From Myxococcales bacterium (GTDB taxonomy: Bacteria > Myxococcota_A > Polyangia > Polyangiales > Ga0077539), in contig JAEUKH010000021.1 of NCBI GenBank assembly GCA_016792845.1, forward strand, positions 62,001 through 126,000: 64,000 nucleotides of DNA, in the 5' to 3' direction. Made by a program: the position numbers and the translations under genes. Shown in pieces: positions 53,401 through 61,780 of this stretch. The notes beneath the pieces were generated by a model that was not told where the DNA came from, ran no database searches, and was given only the letters and a program-made list of their open reading frames with translations. Positions within the stretch are counted from its first letter, which is position 1; every line of letters begins with the position of its first letter.

Positions 53401-54220
53401 CGGGCCGAACAACACCTGCGCGCAGTGCTCGGAAGAGAACCGCAGCGCTTGCGAAGGCAACATGAGCGGCGCGGCGTGTGTGATGGGCCTCTGCGGTTGC
53501 ACCGCCGACAGCGATTGCGGCGGCGCCAGCTCGGGCCGCATCTGCAACGCCATGACCCGCACCTGCGTGGCGGGTTGCTCTCCGGCGACGGGGCGCAACG
53601 GCTGCCCGACGGGCCAGAGCTGCACCAGCTCTGACCCCGAGACGCCGGGCGTCTGCACGACCTCGTGCAACCGCGACGCCGACTGCATGATGCCGCGGCC
53701 ATACTGCCTGAACGCGGGCGGCGACGCCGGGGTCGGCGACGCCAGCGTGGGCGACGGCGGCGTCGACAACAGCCGCCTCTGCGTCGAGTGCGTGACCGAC
53801 ACGCAGTGCGCCAACCGCACCGACGGTCGCGTGCTCTGCGCTCGCGAGAACAACAGCTGCGCGGCTTGCTCGCCCGGGCGAACCGACAACTGTAGCCGCG
53901 AGCGCGACGGCGTGGCCTGCCTCTCGAACGGCCTCTGCGGCTGCCTCGCAGACTCAGACTGCGCGGCGACGCTGCGGTGCGACACCCAGGCCAACCGCTG
54001 CGTGCCGCGGCCGATGACCAACAACGACGCCGGGGTCGACGCGGGCAACCCCGGGCTCGATGCCGGGTCGACGACGTCGCGGCTCACCGTCGGCGGCAGC
54101 GGGTGCGCGTGCCGCGTCGGGAGCGCTCCGACGGGCGCGACGCCGCGCTCGGGCGCCCTCGGCACCCTGGTGATGCTGGCCGGTGCGATGCTCGCGCGTC
54201 GCCGCCGTAAGGCTGCCTGA
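50426..54220 (+). CDS. Large Cys-rich MYXO-CTERM protein with MopE-type motif
   Basis: The 1264-residue protein has a signal peptide (ALTLLLAGSTAEA). A beta-rich N-terminal region of ~360 residues follows (SHFRFGTITWVV). A MopE-type putative metal-binding motif comes next (TETCNGVDDNCDGTVDNGS near residue 392). A long run of Cys-rich repeats follows (CVQC, DNDCSGSTPAC, TPVCNATANRCVEC). The C terminus fits MYXO-CTERM: GGSGCACRVG, then a hydrophobic stretch (GALGTLVMLAGAML), then ARRRRKAA. This sorting signal is processed by myxosortase and implies surface display or release. Many repeated DNA blocks arise from the repeats. The ligand is unknown. Confidence 0.77.
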   Translation: MVATIRMFLAGVFALTLLLAGSTAEASHFRFGTITWVVPDPVRAPRTVRFTVTHAWREGAQNSISLNFGDNTTSAATLGTLIGSGGDVANTRYSVYQFTVDKTYTSDGPFTVFFSSCCWISGLQGSPSSFRVESRVALGGGNTGGPVTTSPAIITLSSGATRTYFIPIFDPDLDPATCRFATANESSITQPIPTVPSGGARPTLMPVPGGCVMTWDLSMAMNGERYVLPFVGESTHAGVASIAALQVIIEISGSAPPACAGTGTFTAPVGQPFSATVTGTNPGGGNLEMSVTNQPAGSTFTPPAGTRVSPFQTTFAWTPTMQFFGTTQIVLVNYRNTAGLTATCFLTIQVPSCNDFGQSCTVGVGACARTGQRVCTSPGQSACNVTAGTPGTETCNGVDDNCDGTVDNGSLCSGGTPFCDSGLRRCVACRTGTDCTPSAPVCDVSTRVCRLCNVDMECGGSTPACATARGCVQCTGTNRTACTGSTSVCNTTSNRCVQCLSNTDCGGATPICDLSNNTCRACRADNDCSGSTPACALSGSNIGRCVQCTPDNRMQCTGMSTVCNPETNRCVSCNSDNDCSGTTPVCELSSRTCRACMADNECRVPTSPACKRSGTNAGACVPCTEMNSTACSGMTPVCNLDQNRCVQCLSNTQCSGATPICDRNVCRGCSSNNDCSGSTPACATDGRCVQCTEMSAMACAGATPVCNATANRCVECLTNTQCSGRTPVCQNNACRACAGDMECSAREGATACAASGDNAGACVQCTTSNAMACVSPTSVCNDTNNRCVQCTSNSNCSGNAPVCDNAMCRGCRDDSECAMRDGTSACSINGACVQCTPMNTRACTGDTSVCDPTSFTCKVCTVGPMGDATRCAMNADGQLCVRDMSNMQERCGCASDSDCGGASSGRICNAMTQRCEAGCAVGEGRNGCPMGQSCTASEAGTTGMCTMNCNRNADCAAPTPVCRVVAGAMNACVECLTDTECTGRSDGRTRCIGPNNTCAQCSEENRSACEGNMSGAACVMGLCGCTADSDCGGASSGRICNAMTRTCVAGCSPATGRNGCPTGQSCTSSDPETPGVCTTSCNRDADCMMPRPYCLNAGGDAGVGDASVGDGGVDNSRLCVECVTDTQCANRTDGRVLCARENNSCAACSPGRTDNCSRERDGVACLSNGLCGCLADSDCAATLRCDTQANRCVPRPMTNNDAGVDAGNPGLDAGSTTSRLTVGGSGCACRVGSAPTGATPRSGALGTLVMLAGAMLARRRRKAA

Positions 54221-54227
54221 GCACGCG

Positions 54228-55722
54228 ATGCTCTCTCGTGTGGTGCTCGCCCTTGCGGGGCTGATGCTCGGTCAAGAGGCCCTGGCCAACGGTCGCTTCC
54301 CCAATGCGGGGATGGTCGTCAGGGGCCGCGGGGCGAGCGCCAACACGGTGATGCTGCAAGCAACCTTCGGAGTGATCGTCAGCCGCGACCGCGGCGCCTC
54401 TTGGCAGTGGATCTGCGAAGAAGCCTACAGCGAGCCGAGCGGCTGGGACCCCCCCATCGCGGTCACCGCCTCGGGCGCGCTGCTCCTCGGCATGCCCGAC
54501 GGGCTGCGCAACTCGTCTGACGGCTGCTCGTGGCATCGCGAAGGCCCCGCGCTGCCCGTCAGCGACATCGCCTGGGACGCCTCGCTCGAACACCTCGTGG
54601 TGGCCTACGCGTCAAGCTTCGCGCCCCCCGCAGGTGTACCTCTCCGACGACGCAGGCCAGCGATGGCGCCCCGGCGCGACCCTCTCGCCGGGCCTCACCA
54701 TCGACACGGTCGAAATGTCGGCGCTCGACCCGCGGCTCTTGTGGGTCTCAACCAACAACAACAACCGTGACGCGCCCGCGCTCTGGCGCTCGACCGACGG
54801 CGGGCTTCACTTCGAACGGTTGAACGTCACCCTCGGCGACGCCCAAGACCTCTACGTGAGCGGCGTCGATCCGGCCCGCGCCGGGAGACTCTGGGTGCGC
54901 GCGACCCGCGGCGCCGCCACGCACCTGTGGGAGAGCACCGACCGAGGCGACACCTTCCGCGAGATCGCCTCGACCCGCACAGCGATGCTGGGCTTCGCCG
55001 TCAGCGACGACGGTGACACCCTCTGGATCGCCTCCGAGAACACCCAAGCGCCCCTCCTCCGCGCCGTGCGGGGAGGGGCCTTCGCGCCGCTCCCGGTGCG
55101 CGTCGCGCCGCGGTGCCTGCGCCAGAGCGAGGGCGTCCTCTACCTCTGCACCGACAACGCGACCGACGGATACGCCGTCGGTTGTTCACGCGATCAGGGC
55201 CAGAGCGTCGAAGCCCTGATGCGCTTCGCCGACCTGAGCGGGCCCCTACGCTGCGACGCCGACAGCGGCGTGGCGCAGCAGTGTACGCCCCGATGGGCGC
55301 TCACCCGAAGCACCTTGGGCCTGGCCGACCCCCGCGATGTGCCCCCGCCGCGAGGGCACCTCGACGCGGTGTTTGAAGCCGAAATCGCAACCCCCGACGA
55401 CGTCGAAGCCCCCGCCGGCGACAACCCCGCCGCAGACCTAGGTCGCGACGGCGAGACCCGCGATGCTGGCGCACGCATCGACACCCCCAACGACCCGACG
55501 GCCGACCTCGCGACCCTCGACACGCGCGATGCGTACCGAGACGTCGCAGCCGAGGGCGCGACACCGCAAGGCACGGCACCGCAAGCGCGGCACGCGTGTG
55601 CGTGCTCGGTGGCAAGAAAACCGCACGCGGCGGGGCGCCTCTGGGGTATCCTCGGCGTGGCCGTGGGGCTCACGACACAGCGTAAACGAAGCCGTTTTCA
55701 TCAACGAAATGACGATGCCTGA
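54228..55722 (+). pseudogene. BNR-repeat MYXO-CTERM-like protein split by a frameshift
   Basis: Two frames make one protein. The first, from ATG 54228, has a signal peptide (LALAGLMLGQEALA) and reads to about 54630; the second reads from GTG 54634 to 55722. Removing one C from the C6 run at 54624-54629 restores FAPPQVYLSDDAGQRW across the join. BNR/sortilin-type repeats are visible on both sides: SRDRGASWQW, SDDAGQRW, STDGGLHFERL, STDRGDTFREI. The C terminus has HACACSVARK, a hydrophobic stretch and QRKRSR, like MYXO-CTERM. Either a sequencing or assembly error, a true mutation or a phase-variable tract is possible. Beta-propeller of unknown ligand. Confidence 0.6.
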
Positions 55723-55744
55723 CGATGGCATCAGAGGAGTCCCT

Positions 55745-57706
55745 GTGAAGCGTCGGTCTACAATTCGAATGGCGAGCGTCTTGGCGGCGCTTGGGGTGAT
55801 GGCCGTCGGCGCCTCGGCCGCGGCGCAGACGGGTTGGTCGCTCAATCGCTACGAGCCCGCGCCGACGGGCGATGCGTTCTTCCTGGCCGAGCACCCTTGG
55901 TACAGCGAGACGCGGCGTTTCTCGGTGGGGCTCCAGGGCGACCTCGCGCTCAACCCGCTTGTGTTGCGTGTCGAGCGCGACGGTCAGGCTACCGAGACGG
56001 TGCCTGTGGTGTCGTCGATGTTCAGCGCCCACCTCGGCGCGGCGGTGGCGATCACCGACCGCATCGGGTTGCACCTCTCGTTGCCGGTGTCGCTCTCGCA
56101 GAGCGGCAACAACGTCGCCGACCGCGGCATCGCGCTGGCCGCGGCGAGCTCGCCCGCGTTGGGTGATCTCAGGGTCGGGGCGCGCCTTCGCATCTTGGGC
56201 CACGCCGACCGCGACGCCTTCTCGTTGCACCTCGGCGTCAACGCGTGGCTGCCCACGGGCAGCGCGGCGAACAACACGGGTGACGATCGCGTGCGGGTCG
56301 AGCCGCGGCTCGTCTTGGCCGGTCGCGCGTCGATGATCCGCTGGTCGTTCTCGGGCGGGTTCACCGTGCGCGGCGAGCGAAGCGCGCTCAACATCGCCCT
56401 CGGCAACGAGCTTCGGTTCTCGGGCGGTGTCGCGGTGGTGCTCGCCGACGAGCGGCTCCACATCGGGCCTGAGGCCTACCTCTATACCCCCCTCGGTGAC
56501 GTGCCGAACAGCGGCGGCAGCGCGCTCTTCGCCGAGCGCCAGTGGGGCGGCGAGGTGGGGCTCGGGGCCCGCTACCTCATCGCCGACGCGGTGCAGGTCG
56601 GCGTGGCCGGCACCGGAGGCATCCAAACCGGGTACGGCGTGCCGTCAAACCGCGTGCTCTTGTCGGTGGCCTATGCGCCCATCACGCGGGTGGTGCCTCC
56701 GCCGCCTGACACCGACGGCGACGGGGTGCTCGACCCGAACGACGCGTGCGTCGACGTGCCGCAGGGCCCCAACCCCGACCCGAACCGGGCCGGGTGTCCG
56801 CGCGGTGACCGCGACAGCGACGGCGTCTTCGACGACGAAGACCAGTGCGTTGACGTTGCCCAGGGAGAGACCCCCGACCCCAACCGTCGCGGCTGCCCGC
56901 TCGAAGACCGCGACCACGACGGCGTAGTCGACGGCGAAGACCAGTGCCCCGACACGGCCCAGGGCGAGCACCCCGACCCCGCGCGGCGCGGCTGCCCCGA
57001 GGGCGACCGCGACAGCGACGGCGTCCTCGACTCGGCCGATCAGTGTGTCGACGTGCCCGCGGGCCCGCGGCCGAGCACGGTGCGCGCGGGCTGCCCGGCG
57101 CCCGACGCTGACCACGACAACATCATCGATCAGCCCGAGGGGCCCGACCAGTGCCCCGACCGGCCTGAGACCTTCAACGGCATCACCGACGAAGACGGAT
57201 GCCCCGATGGTACGGCCCTCGCCGAACAAGTCGGGACGCAGATTCGCATCATCGAACAGGTGAACTTCCGCACCGACAGCGATGAGATCACCGGGGCTCG
57301 CAGCTTCGAGGTGCTCAACGCGGTGCTCTCGGTCTTCCGGAGCCTCGGGGCCGAGATCCGCATCGACGTTCAGGGTCACACCGACGACCGCGGCGCGGCC
57401 GATCACAACCGCGACCTCTCGCAGCGTCGCGCCACCTCGGTGGTTCACTACCTCACCGAGCACGGCGTCGACGCGGCCCGTCTTGAGGCCCACGGCTTCG
57501 GCCCCGACTGCCCCATCCAAGCGGGCACGAGCCGTGCCGCGCGTCGCGCCAACCGCCGCGTTCAGTTCATCATCGTGTCGAGCGACACCCCCGCCGGGCG
57601 CTGCGTCTCGGCCGACGGTTCGGTTCAAGGCACCCGCACCGTGGTGCCCAGCCCGGCCCCCGCCGCTGCGGCACCGGTCGCCCGGCATCGCGGCCATCGT
57701 CACTGA
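55745..57706 (+). CDS. OmpA-family protein with thrombospondin type 3 repeats
   Basis: The 653-residue protein has a signal peptide (LAALGVMAVGASAAAQT) and a beta-barrel-like N-terminal region of ~300 residues. At least four acidic, Asp-rich type 3 repeats follow (DTDGDGVLDPNDACVDV, DRDSDGVFDDEDQCVDV, DRDHDGVVDGEDQCPDT). The C-terminal OmpA domain (IRIDVQGHTDDRGAADHNRD, then QRRATSVVHYL and RANRRVQFII) binds peptidoglycan. The repeats probably bind calcium. GTG at 55745 is chosen because AGAGGAG precedes it. It should link outer membrane and cell wall. Confidence 0.85.
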   Translation: MKRRSTIRMASVLAALGVMAVGASAAAQTGWSLNRYEPAPTGDAFFLAEHPWYSETRRFSVGLQGDLALNPLVLRVERDGQATETVPVVSSMFSAHLGAAVAITDRIGLHLSLPVSLSQSGNNVADRGIALAAASSPALGDLRVGARLRILGHADRDAFSLHLGVNAWLPTGSAANNTGDDRVRVEPRLVLAGRASMIRWSFSGGFTVRGERSALNIALGNELRFSGGVAVVLADERLHIGPEAYLYTPLGDVPNSGGSALFAERQWGGEVGLGARYLIADAVQVGVAGTGGIQTGYGVPSNRVLLSVAYAPITRVVPPPPDTDGDGVLDPNDACVDVPQGPNPDPNRAGCPRGDRDSDGVFDDEDQCVDVAQGETPDPNRRGCPLEDRDHDGVVDGEDQCPDTAQGEHPDPARRGCPEGDRDSDGVLDSADQCVDVPAGPRPSTVRAGCPAPDADHDNIIDQPEGPDQCPDRPETFNGITDEDGCPDGTALAEQVGTQIRIIEQVNFRTDSDEITGARSFEVLNAVLSVFRSLGAEIRIDVQGHTDDRGAADHNRDLSQRRATSVVHYLTEHGVDAARLEAHGFGPDCPIQAGTSRAARRANRRVQFIIVSSDTPAGRCVSADGSVQGTRTVVPSPAPAAAAPVARHRGHRH

Positions 57707-57847
57707 GCCGTCGGCACTTTTCTCTCACCTCACACACTGAAGGTCGCTACCTTCGTCGGGTCTCGGGTCACCACATGACCCGCCGGGCCCGATGAAGGTT
57801 GCCGTGGTGTGCTGCAACCAACCCCAGGCTTCGAGGCAAAAACAGGT

Positions 57848-58663
57848 ATGTTGCACCATCTCAAACCATTGGTTGAGCAGTTTCCCTTTGCGGCCAACGC
57901 GTACCGGCAGCTCCGCGACGCTTGGGCCACGCAGCAGCTCCGCCCGGCCCAGACGCCGCACGGCTTCGTCTTCATGGGCGACCCCTCGATGCTCGATGGG
58001 CGCTTCGAGCCCGACGAGACCCGCCTGGTCATCGACCACCTTGAGCAGTTTGAGGTCTTTGTCGACATCGGCGCCCATTGGGGCTTTTTCTCGTGTCTCA
58101 CCGGCAGCCGCGGCAAAAAGACGGTGTCGTTCGAGCCATCGCCGAAGAACCTCAGCTTGCTCTGCGCCAACCTGCAAGCCAACGGTCTCGACAAGAGTGA
58201 GATCTTCCCGCTCGGCTTGTCGAATGAAGCCGCGATTCTGACGCTCTACGGGGCCCACACCGGCGCGTCACTCCTGCGCGGATGGGCCGGCGCCTCGTCG
58301 CAGATCACCAACACCATCGCGGTCAACACCCTCGACCAGGTGCTCGGGCACCGCTTCGAAGGTCAACGTCTCTTCTTCAAGATGGACATCGAAGGCGCAG
58401 AGCACATCGCCCTCGCCGGCGCCACCGCGACCCTCAAGCGCGACCCGCGCCCCATCTGGATGGTCGAAATCTGCCTCACCGAGCACCAGCCCGACGGGGG
58501 CGTCAACCCCCACTACCGCGAGGTCTTCGAGCGCTTCTGGGCGAACGGTTACACCGCGTACACCGTCGACCGCGAGGCGCGCGAGGTGACCGCCGCTGAC
58601 GTCGACCGTTGGGTCAGCCAGAAGCGCCGCGATTTCGGCAATCACAACTTCTGTTTTAAGTGA
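57848..58663 (+). CDS. FkbM family methyltransferase
   Basis: The 271-residue protein has the FkbM fold: SAM motif I FVDIGAHWGFFS, SFEPSPKNLSLLCANL, then a C-terminal FKMDIEGAEHIALAGA and WMVEICLTEHQP. Members methylate oxygen on natural products, glycans or sugars; substrate is not predictable. ATG at 57848 is chosen over an earlier in-frame GTG at 57809, whose extra residues are not typical of the family. It converges with the polyferredoxin gene. Confidence 0.75.
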   Translation: MLHHLKPLVEQFPFAANAYRQLRDAWATQQLRPAQTPHGFVFMGDPSMLDGRFEPDETRLVIDHLEQFEVFVDIGAHWGFFSCLTGSRGKKTVSFEPSPKNLSLLCANLQANGLDKSEIFPLGLSNEAAILTLYGAHTGASLLRGWAGASSQITNTIAVNTLDQVLGHRFEGQRLFFKMDIEGAEHIALAGATATLKRDPRPIWMVEICLTEHQPDGGVNPHYREVFERFWANGYTAYTVDREAREVTAADVDRWVSQKRRDFGNHNFCFK

Positions 58664-58682
58664 ACCGCGCCGCGATCGCCGC

Positions 58683-60611
58683 TCAGCTGCGGTTGTAGTT
58701 GCTGGTCTCAAGCAAGATCACGTTGGTCTTGCTGCGCGACTCGCCCACCGAGGTGACATACACCGCGGGCCGGTCTTGCACGGGGCACACCTTCTCGCAG
58801 GCCCCGCAACCAATACACAAGGTCGGGTCGACGTGAGGGCGCTGCACATGAACCGGGTGACCGTTGCGGTCGGGCGTGTCGACCTCTTCGACCCAGATCG
58901 CCTTCGGTGAGGTCGGGCAAAACTCTTCGCACACAATGCAAGGCGTCGCCATCGACCATGGGAGGCAGCGGCCGTGATCGTAGAACGCCGTGCCGATCTT
59001 GATCGGTTCGATATGCCGAACCGGGTCGCCGAGCTTCTGCGTCTCGTTAATCTTCTGGATCGCCCCGGTCGGGCAAACCTGACCGCAGAGCACGCAGGTC
59101 GGCTCGCAGTACCCGATGCGAGGGATGAGAATGGGCGTCCAAAACCCTTCGATGCCGCTCTCTAGGAAGGCTGGGTGGAGGGCGTTGTTGGGGCACACCT
59201 TCATGCACTCCGCGCAGCGGATGCAGCGCTCCATGAAGTCGCGCTCGGGCACCGACCCCGGCGGCCGGATCAGGCGGTCATAGTAGTTTGAATCGATCGT
59301 GTCGCTGGTGCGGGCGAGGGGCAGCACCGCCGCCCCGGTGAGCGCCGTGGTGAGCACCTTGCGCCGGTCGAGGGTGTCTTGCGCCTTCGCCAGCGAGGTG
59401 CGCTTGGGCAAGAAGGTAAACTTGATCACGTCTTCAGGGCAGGCCACTTCACAGTTGAGACACACATGACACTCGTCGTGCCGGTGCTTCACGCCGCCCT
59501 GCGGTGAGTCAGCGCCCTGACAATCGACCAGGCAGAGGTTGCAGTCTGTGCACTTCGAGTGATCCTTCTCCATCCCGACGAGGGCGTACCGCGCGATCAC
59601 ACCGAGCGTCGCGCCGAGCGGGCAGAGCACCCTGCACCAGAAGCGCGGGATCCACCGGTTGGCCAAAAGCACCACAAAGAGCAACGCGCCGATCACCCAG
59701 GTCTGGTGAAAGAAGTACTGCCGCGGCTGCATCACCGTCGCGACCAGCGCGTCGCGGGTCGCGTCGCTGCCGAGCTGCAACGCGTGGATGTTGGTCTGAG
59801 ACAGGCCATCGAGCCCGCGCCCAGAGATGTAGTTCGCCGCGGGCAAGACCGCGAGACCGATGGCGCGCACACAAATACAGATCGGGTCAAAGAGGCCGCC
59901 GATGGCGCTGCCGCACACCGCGGCCACCAGAAAGGCGCCAAGAAGGTAGTATTTGGCGTTCTGATACCCGTGGGTCATGTTCGCCTTGACCCGTCGGCCC
60001 CCGGTGGTCGCGCCCTGCGGGTTGGGGATCAACCACGCGAAGAAATGATGGAGGGTGCCGAAGGGGCAGATCCAGCCGCAGAAGACGCGACCGAAGATCA
60101 ACGTCAGGGCCACCATGCCCACGCTCCACCAGAGCGCGCGGTAAATGGTGTGCGTTGAAAGAAACGTCATCAACGCGACAAAAGGGTCTGCCAGGAGGAA
60201 GCCCTCAACCGGGTACGGCATCCGCACCGTGGCGCCCCCGGCGAAGCCGCCTCGAAACTCAGTGCGCACCAAAAGAAACAAGAACAGAAGCAGAAAGCCC
60301 GTCTGTGAGACCCGCCGCGCGTTGCGGAGCCACACAATGATCTTCCGCGCGGGGAGGCCGCTCCCGGGGCGCTTCGGGGTCTTGAACTTCGACCGTACTT
60401 TAGAAACAACCGACGCCCACCAAGGGGGCTCGGCGCGCACCTCGGGGGCCGCCGCGGCGGTCGCCATGGTCACCTCGGGGGCCGCCGCTTCAACCGGCAA
60501 AGGCGCGGGCAACACCGCCGAAACGGGCCCGCCCGACGGAGCCGAAACGTCGAGCGCAGGCACCTGCCCAATCACCCCGAGCCAAGGGAGCGGGCGCGGA
60601 AGGTCACTCAT
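58683..60611 (-). CDS. Membrane polyferredoxin (NapH/NosR-like 4Fe-4S protein)
   Basis: The 642-residue protein has a Pro/Ala-rich N-terminal segment, then about five membrane helices with embedded motifs CGWICPFG and CRVLCPLGA that are typical of NapH/NosR-type proteins. Ferredoxin clusters follow: CTDCNLCLVDC, CHVCLNCEVACP, CIRCAECMKVCP, CVLCGQVCPTG, CIVCEEFCP and CIGCGACEKVCP. It probably moves electrons between a quinol pool and a redox partner. The start overlaps the DUF362 stop by four bases (ATGA). Its substrate enzyme is not seen. Confidence 0.83.
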   Translation of the reverse strand: MSDLPRPLPWLGVIGQVPALDVSAPSGGPVSAVLPAPLPVEAAAPEVTMATAAAAPEVRAEPPWWASVVSKVRSKFKTPKRPGSGLPARKIIVWLRNARRVSQTGFLLLFLFLLVRTEFRGGFAGGATVRMPYPVEGFLLADPFVALMTFLSTHTIYRALWWSVGMVALTLIFGRVFCGWICPFGTLHHFFAWLIPNPQGATTGGRRVKANMTHGYQNAKYYLLGAFLVAAVCGSAIGGLFDPICICVRAIGLAVLPAANYISGRGLDGLSQTNIHALQLGSDATRDALVATVMQPRQYFFHQTWVIGALLFVVLLANRWIPRFWCRVLCPLGATLGVIARYALVGMEKDHSKCTDCNLCLVDCQGADSPQGGVKHRHDECHVCLNCEVACPEDVIKFTFLPKRTSLAKAQDTLDRRKVLTTALTGAAVLPLARTSDTIDSNYYDRLIRPPGSVPERDFMERCIRCAECMKVCPNNALHPAFLESGIEGFWTPILIPRIGYCEPTCVLCGQVCPTGAIQKINETQKLGDPVRHIEPIKIGTAFYDHGRCLPWSMATPCIVCEEFCPTSPKAIWVEEVDTPDRNGHPVHVQRPHVDPTLCIGCGACEKVCPVQDRPAVYVTSVGESRSKTNVILLETSNYNRS

Positions 60612-61702
60612 GTGATAATTCTCGGAGCCGGATGATGAAGGTCAAAGGCCACATCGCTCGGTGACACCCCCGCAGGCACGATGAGGCCGTAGCGCTCGGT
60701 CGCGCCATCGTCGCGCAGGGCGACCTCGCGCGGGCGCAGCGTGTGCCAATCGCGGGTGCCGAGACGTCGCTCCTCGCCGATACGAAGATAGGCCAGATTC
60801 TCAGGCCGTTGCCCGATGAGGGTGCAACCATACGCGTCGACCGCCACCTGGTCGGTGCTGGCCACGATGGCGTTCATGCGCTGGGTGTCGTCGACGTTGC
60901 CGCCTTGGGGCCCGTTGCGGAGCAACACGCGAACAGCGTCGAGCACCGTCAGGGTGGGTCGCATGAAGGTGGCGAGGTCGGCCACGCTCATGTCAATCGA
61001 CTGATGAAGCCGGTTACGACGGCCCCCGAGGGTGCCATACCAGTTCTTCATCGCGGCGGTGTATTTCGCGAGGTTATGGTGCTTCGCCACGGGCAGGTTG
61101 ATGACCTTGTCGGCCTCGATCAAGGTGCGATACACCGGCCACTCATCGAGCACCTCGCCGCGGAGCCGCATGGTGCGAAAGCGGTGCTCGGCGGGCAACA
61201 ACACCTCGGCCCCCGCAGCGTGGGCGCGCGACCAGATGCCGCTGCGCTGAAAGCAACGCCCGGGGTCGTTGCAGCTCGCGTCGGTCACCACCACGCGCCG
61301 AGCCCCCGCCTCGAAGACGAGCTGAACCACAGCGGCCACGACCTCGGGGTTGGTGTTGGCAGCCTGAATGGGGGTGCGATCCCAACCGATGTTGGGCTTG
61401 ATCGCCACCACGTCGCCGCGCGAGACAAAGCGGCGCATCCCGCCCAAAGCCTCCACCGCGTGCCGCACCATCTCGGCCGGACGCGAGGCCGAAGTGCCCC
61501 GAATCACTGCAAAATCACTGGGGCCGCCGTGGTCGGCTACGCGGTAATCGCGCACCTCGCGGGGGCCGCCCTGGTCGCCCACGCTCCAGCCGCCGCGGTC
61601 ATACCGACGCCAGGCGATGAGCCCCGAGGCCCCGAGCACCGCCGCGGCCTTGCCAGTTCGTTCGAGAAATTCACGGCGATCAGCCGTCTTCGGATCACGC
61701 AT
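60608..61702 (-). CDS. DUF362 domain protein with Tat-like leader
   Basis: The 364-residue protein opens MRDPKTADRREFLERTGK, a twin-arginine leader followed by AAAVLGASGLIAW, and then a DUF362 domain (VAIKPNIGWDRTP, VVVTDASCNDPGRCFQRSG, NLPVAKHHNLAKYTAAMKN). DUF362 proteins are often linked to ferredoxin proteins, as here. The export signal suggests it acts across or outside the inner membrane with the polyferredoxin. ATG 61702 is used; GTG at 61708 is an alternative. Confidence 0.78.
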   Translation of the reverse strand: MRDPKTADRREFLERTGKAAAVLGASGLIAWRRYDRGGWSVGDQGGPREVRDYRVADHGGPSDFAVIRGTSASRPAEMVRHAVEALGGMRRFVSRGDVVAIKPNIGWDRTPIQAANTNPEVVAAVVQLVFEAGARRVVVTDASCNDPGRCFQRSGIWSRAHAAGAEVLLPAEHRFRTMRLRGEVLDEWPVYRTLIEADKVINLPVAKHHNLAKYTAAMKNWYGTLGGRRNRLHQSIDMSVADLATFMRPTLTVLDAVRVLLRNGPQGGNVDDTQRMNAIVASTDQVAVDAYGCTLIGQRPENLAYLRIGEERRLGTRDWHTLRPREVALRDDGATERYGLIVPAGVSPSDVAFDLHHPAPRIIT

Positions 61703-61780
61703 GGGCACCCGTGGGGTTGACTCCGAGGGTGTTATAGGCCACCCCGGGCCCGCAACGCCAACCCCCCGGCAAACACACTG

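Noticed and set aside
52000..53700. Repeated blocks in the Cys-rich gene as mobile repeats
   Set aside because: They are in-frame protein repeats with conserved Cys spacing and no terminal inverted repeats or transposase.
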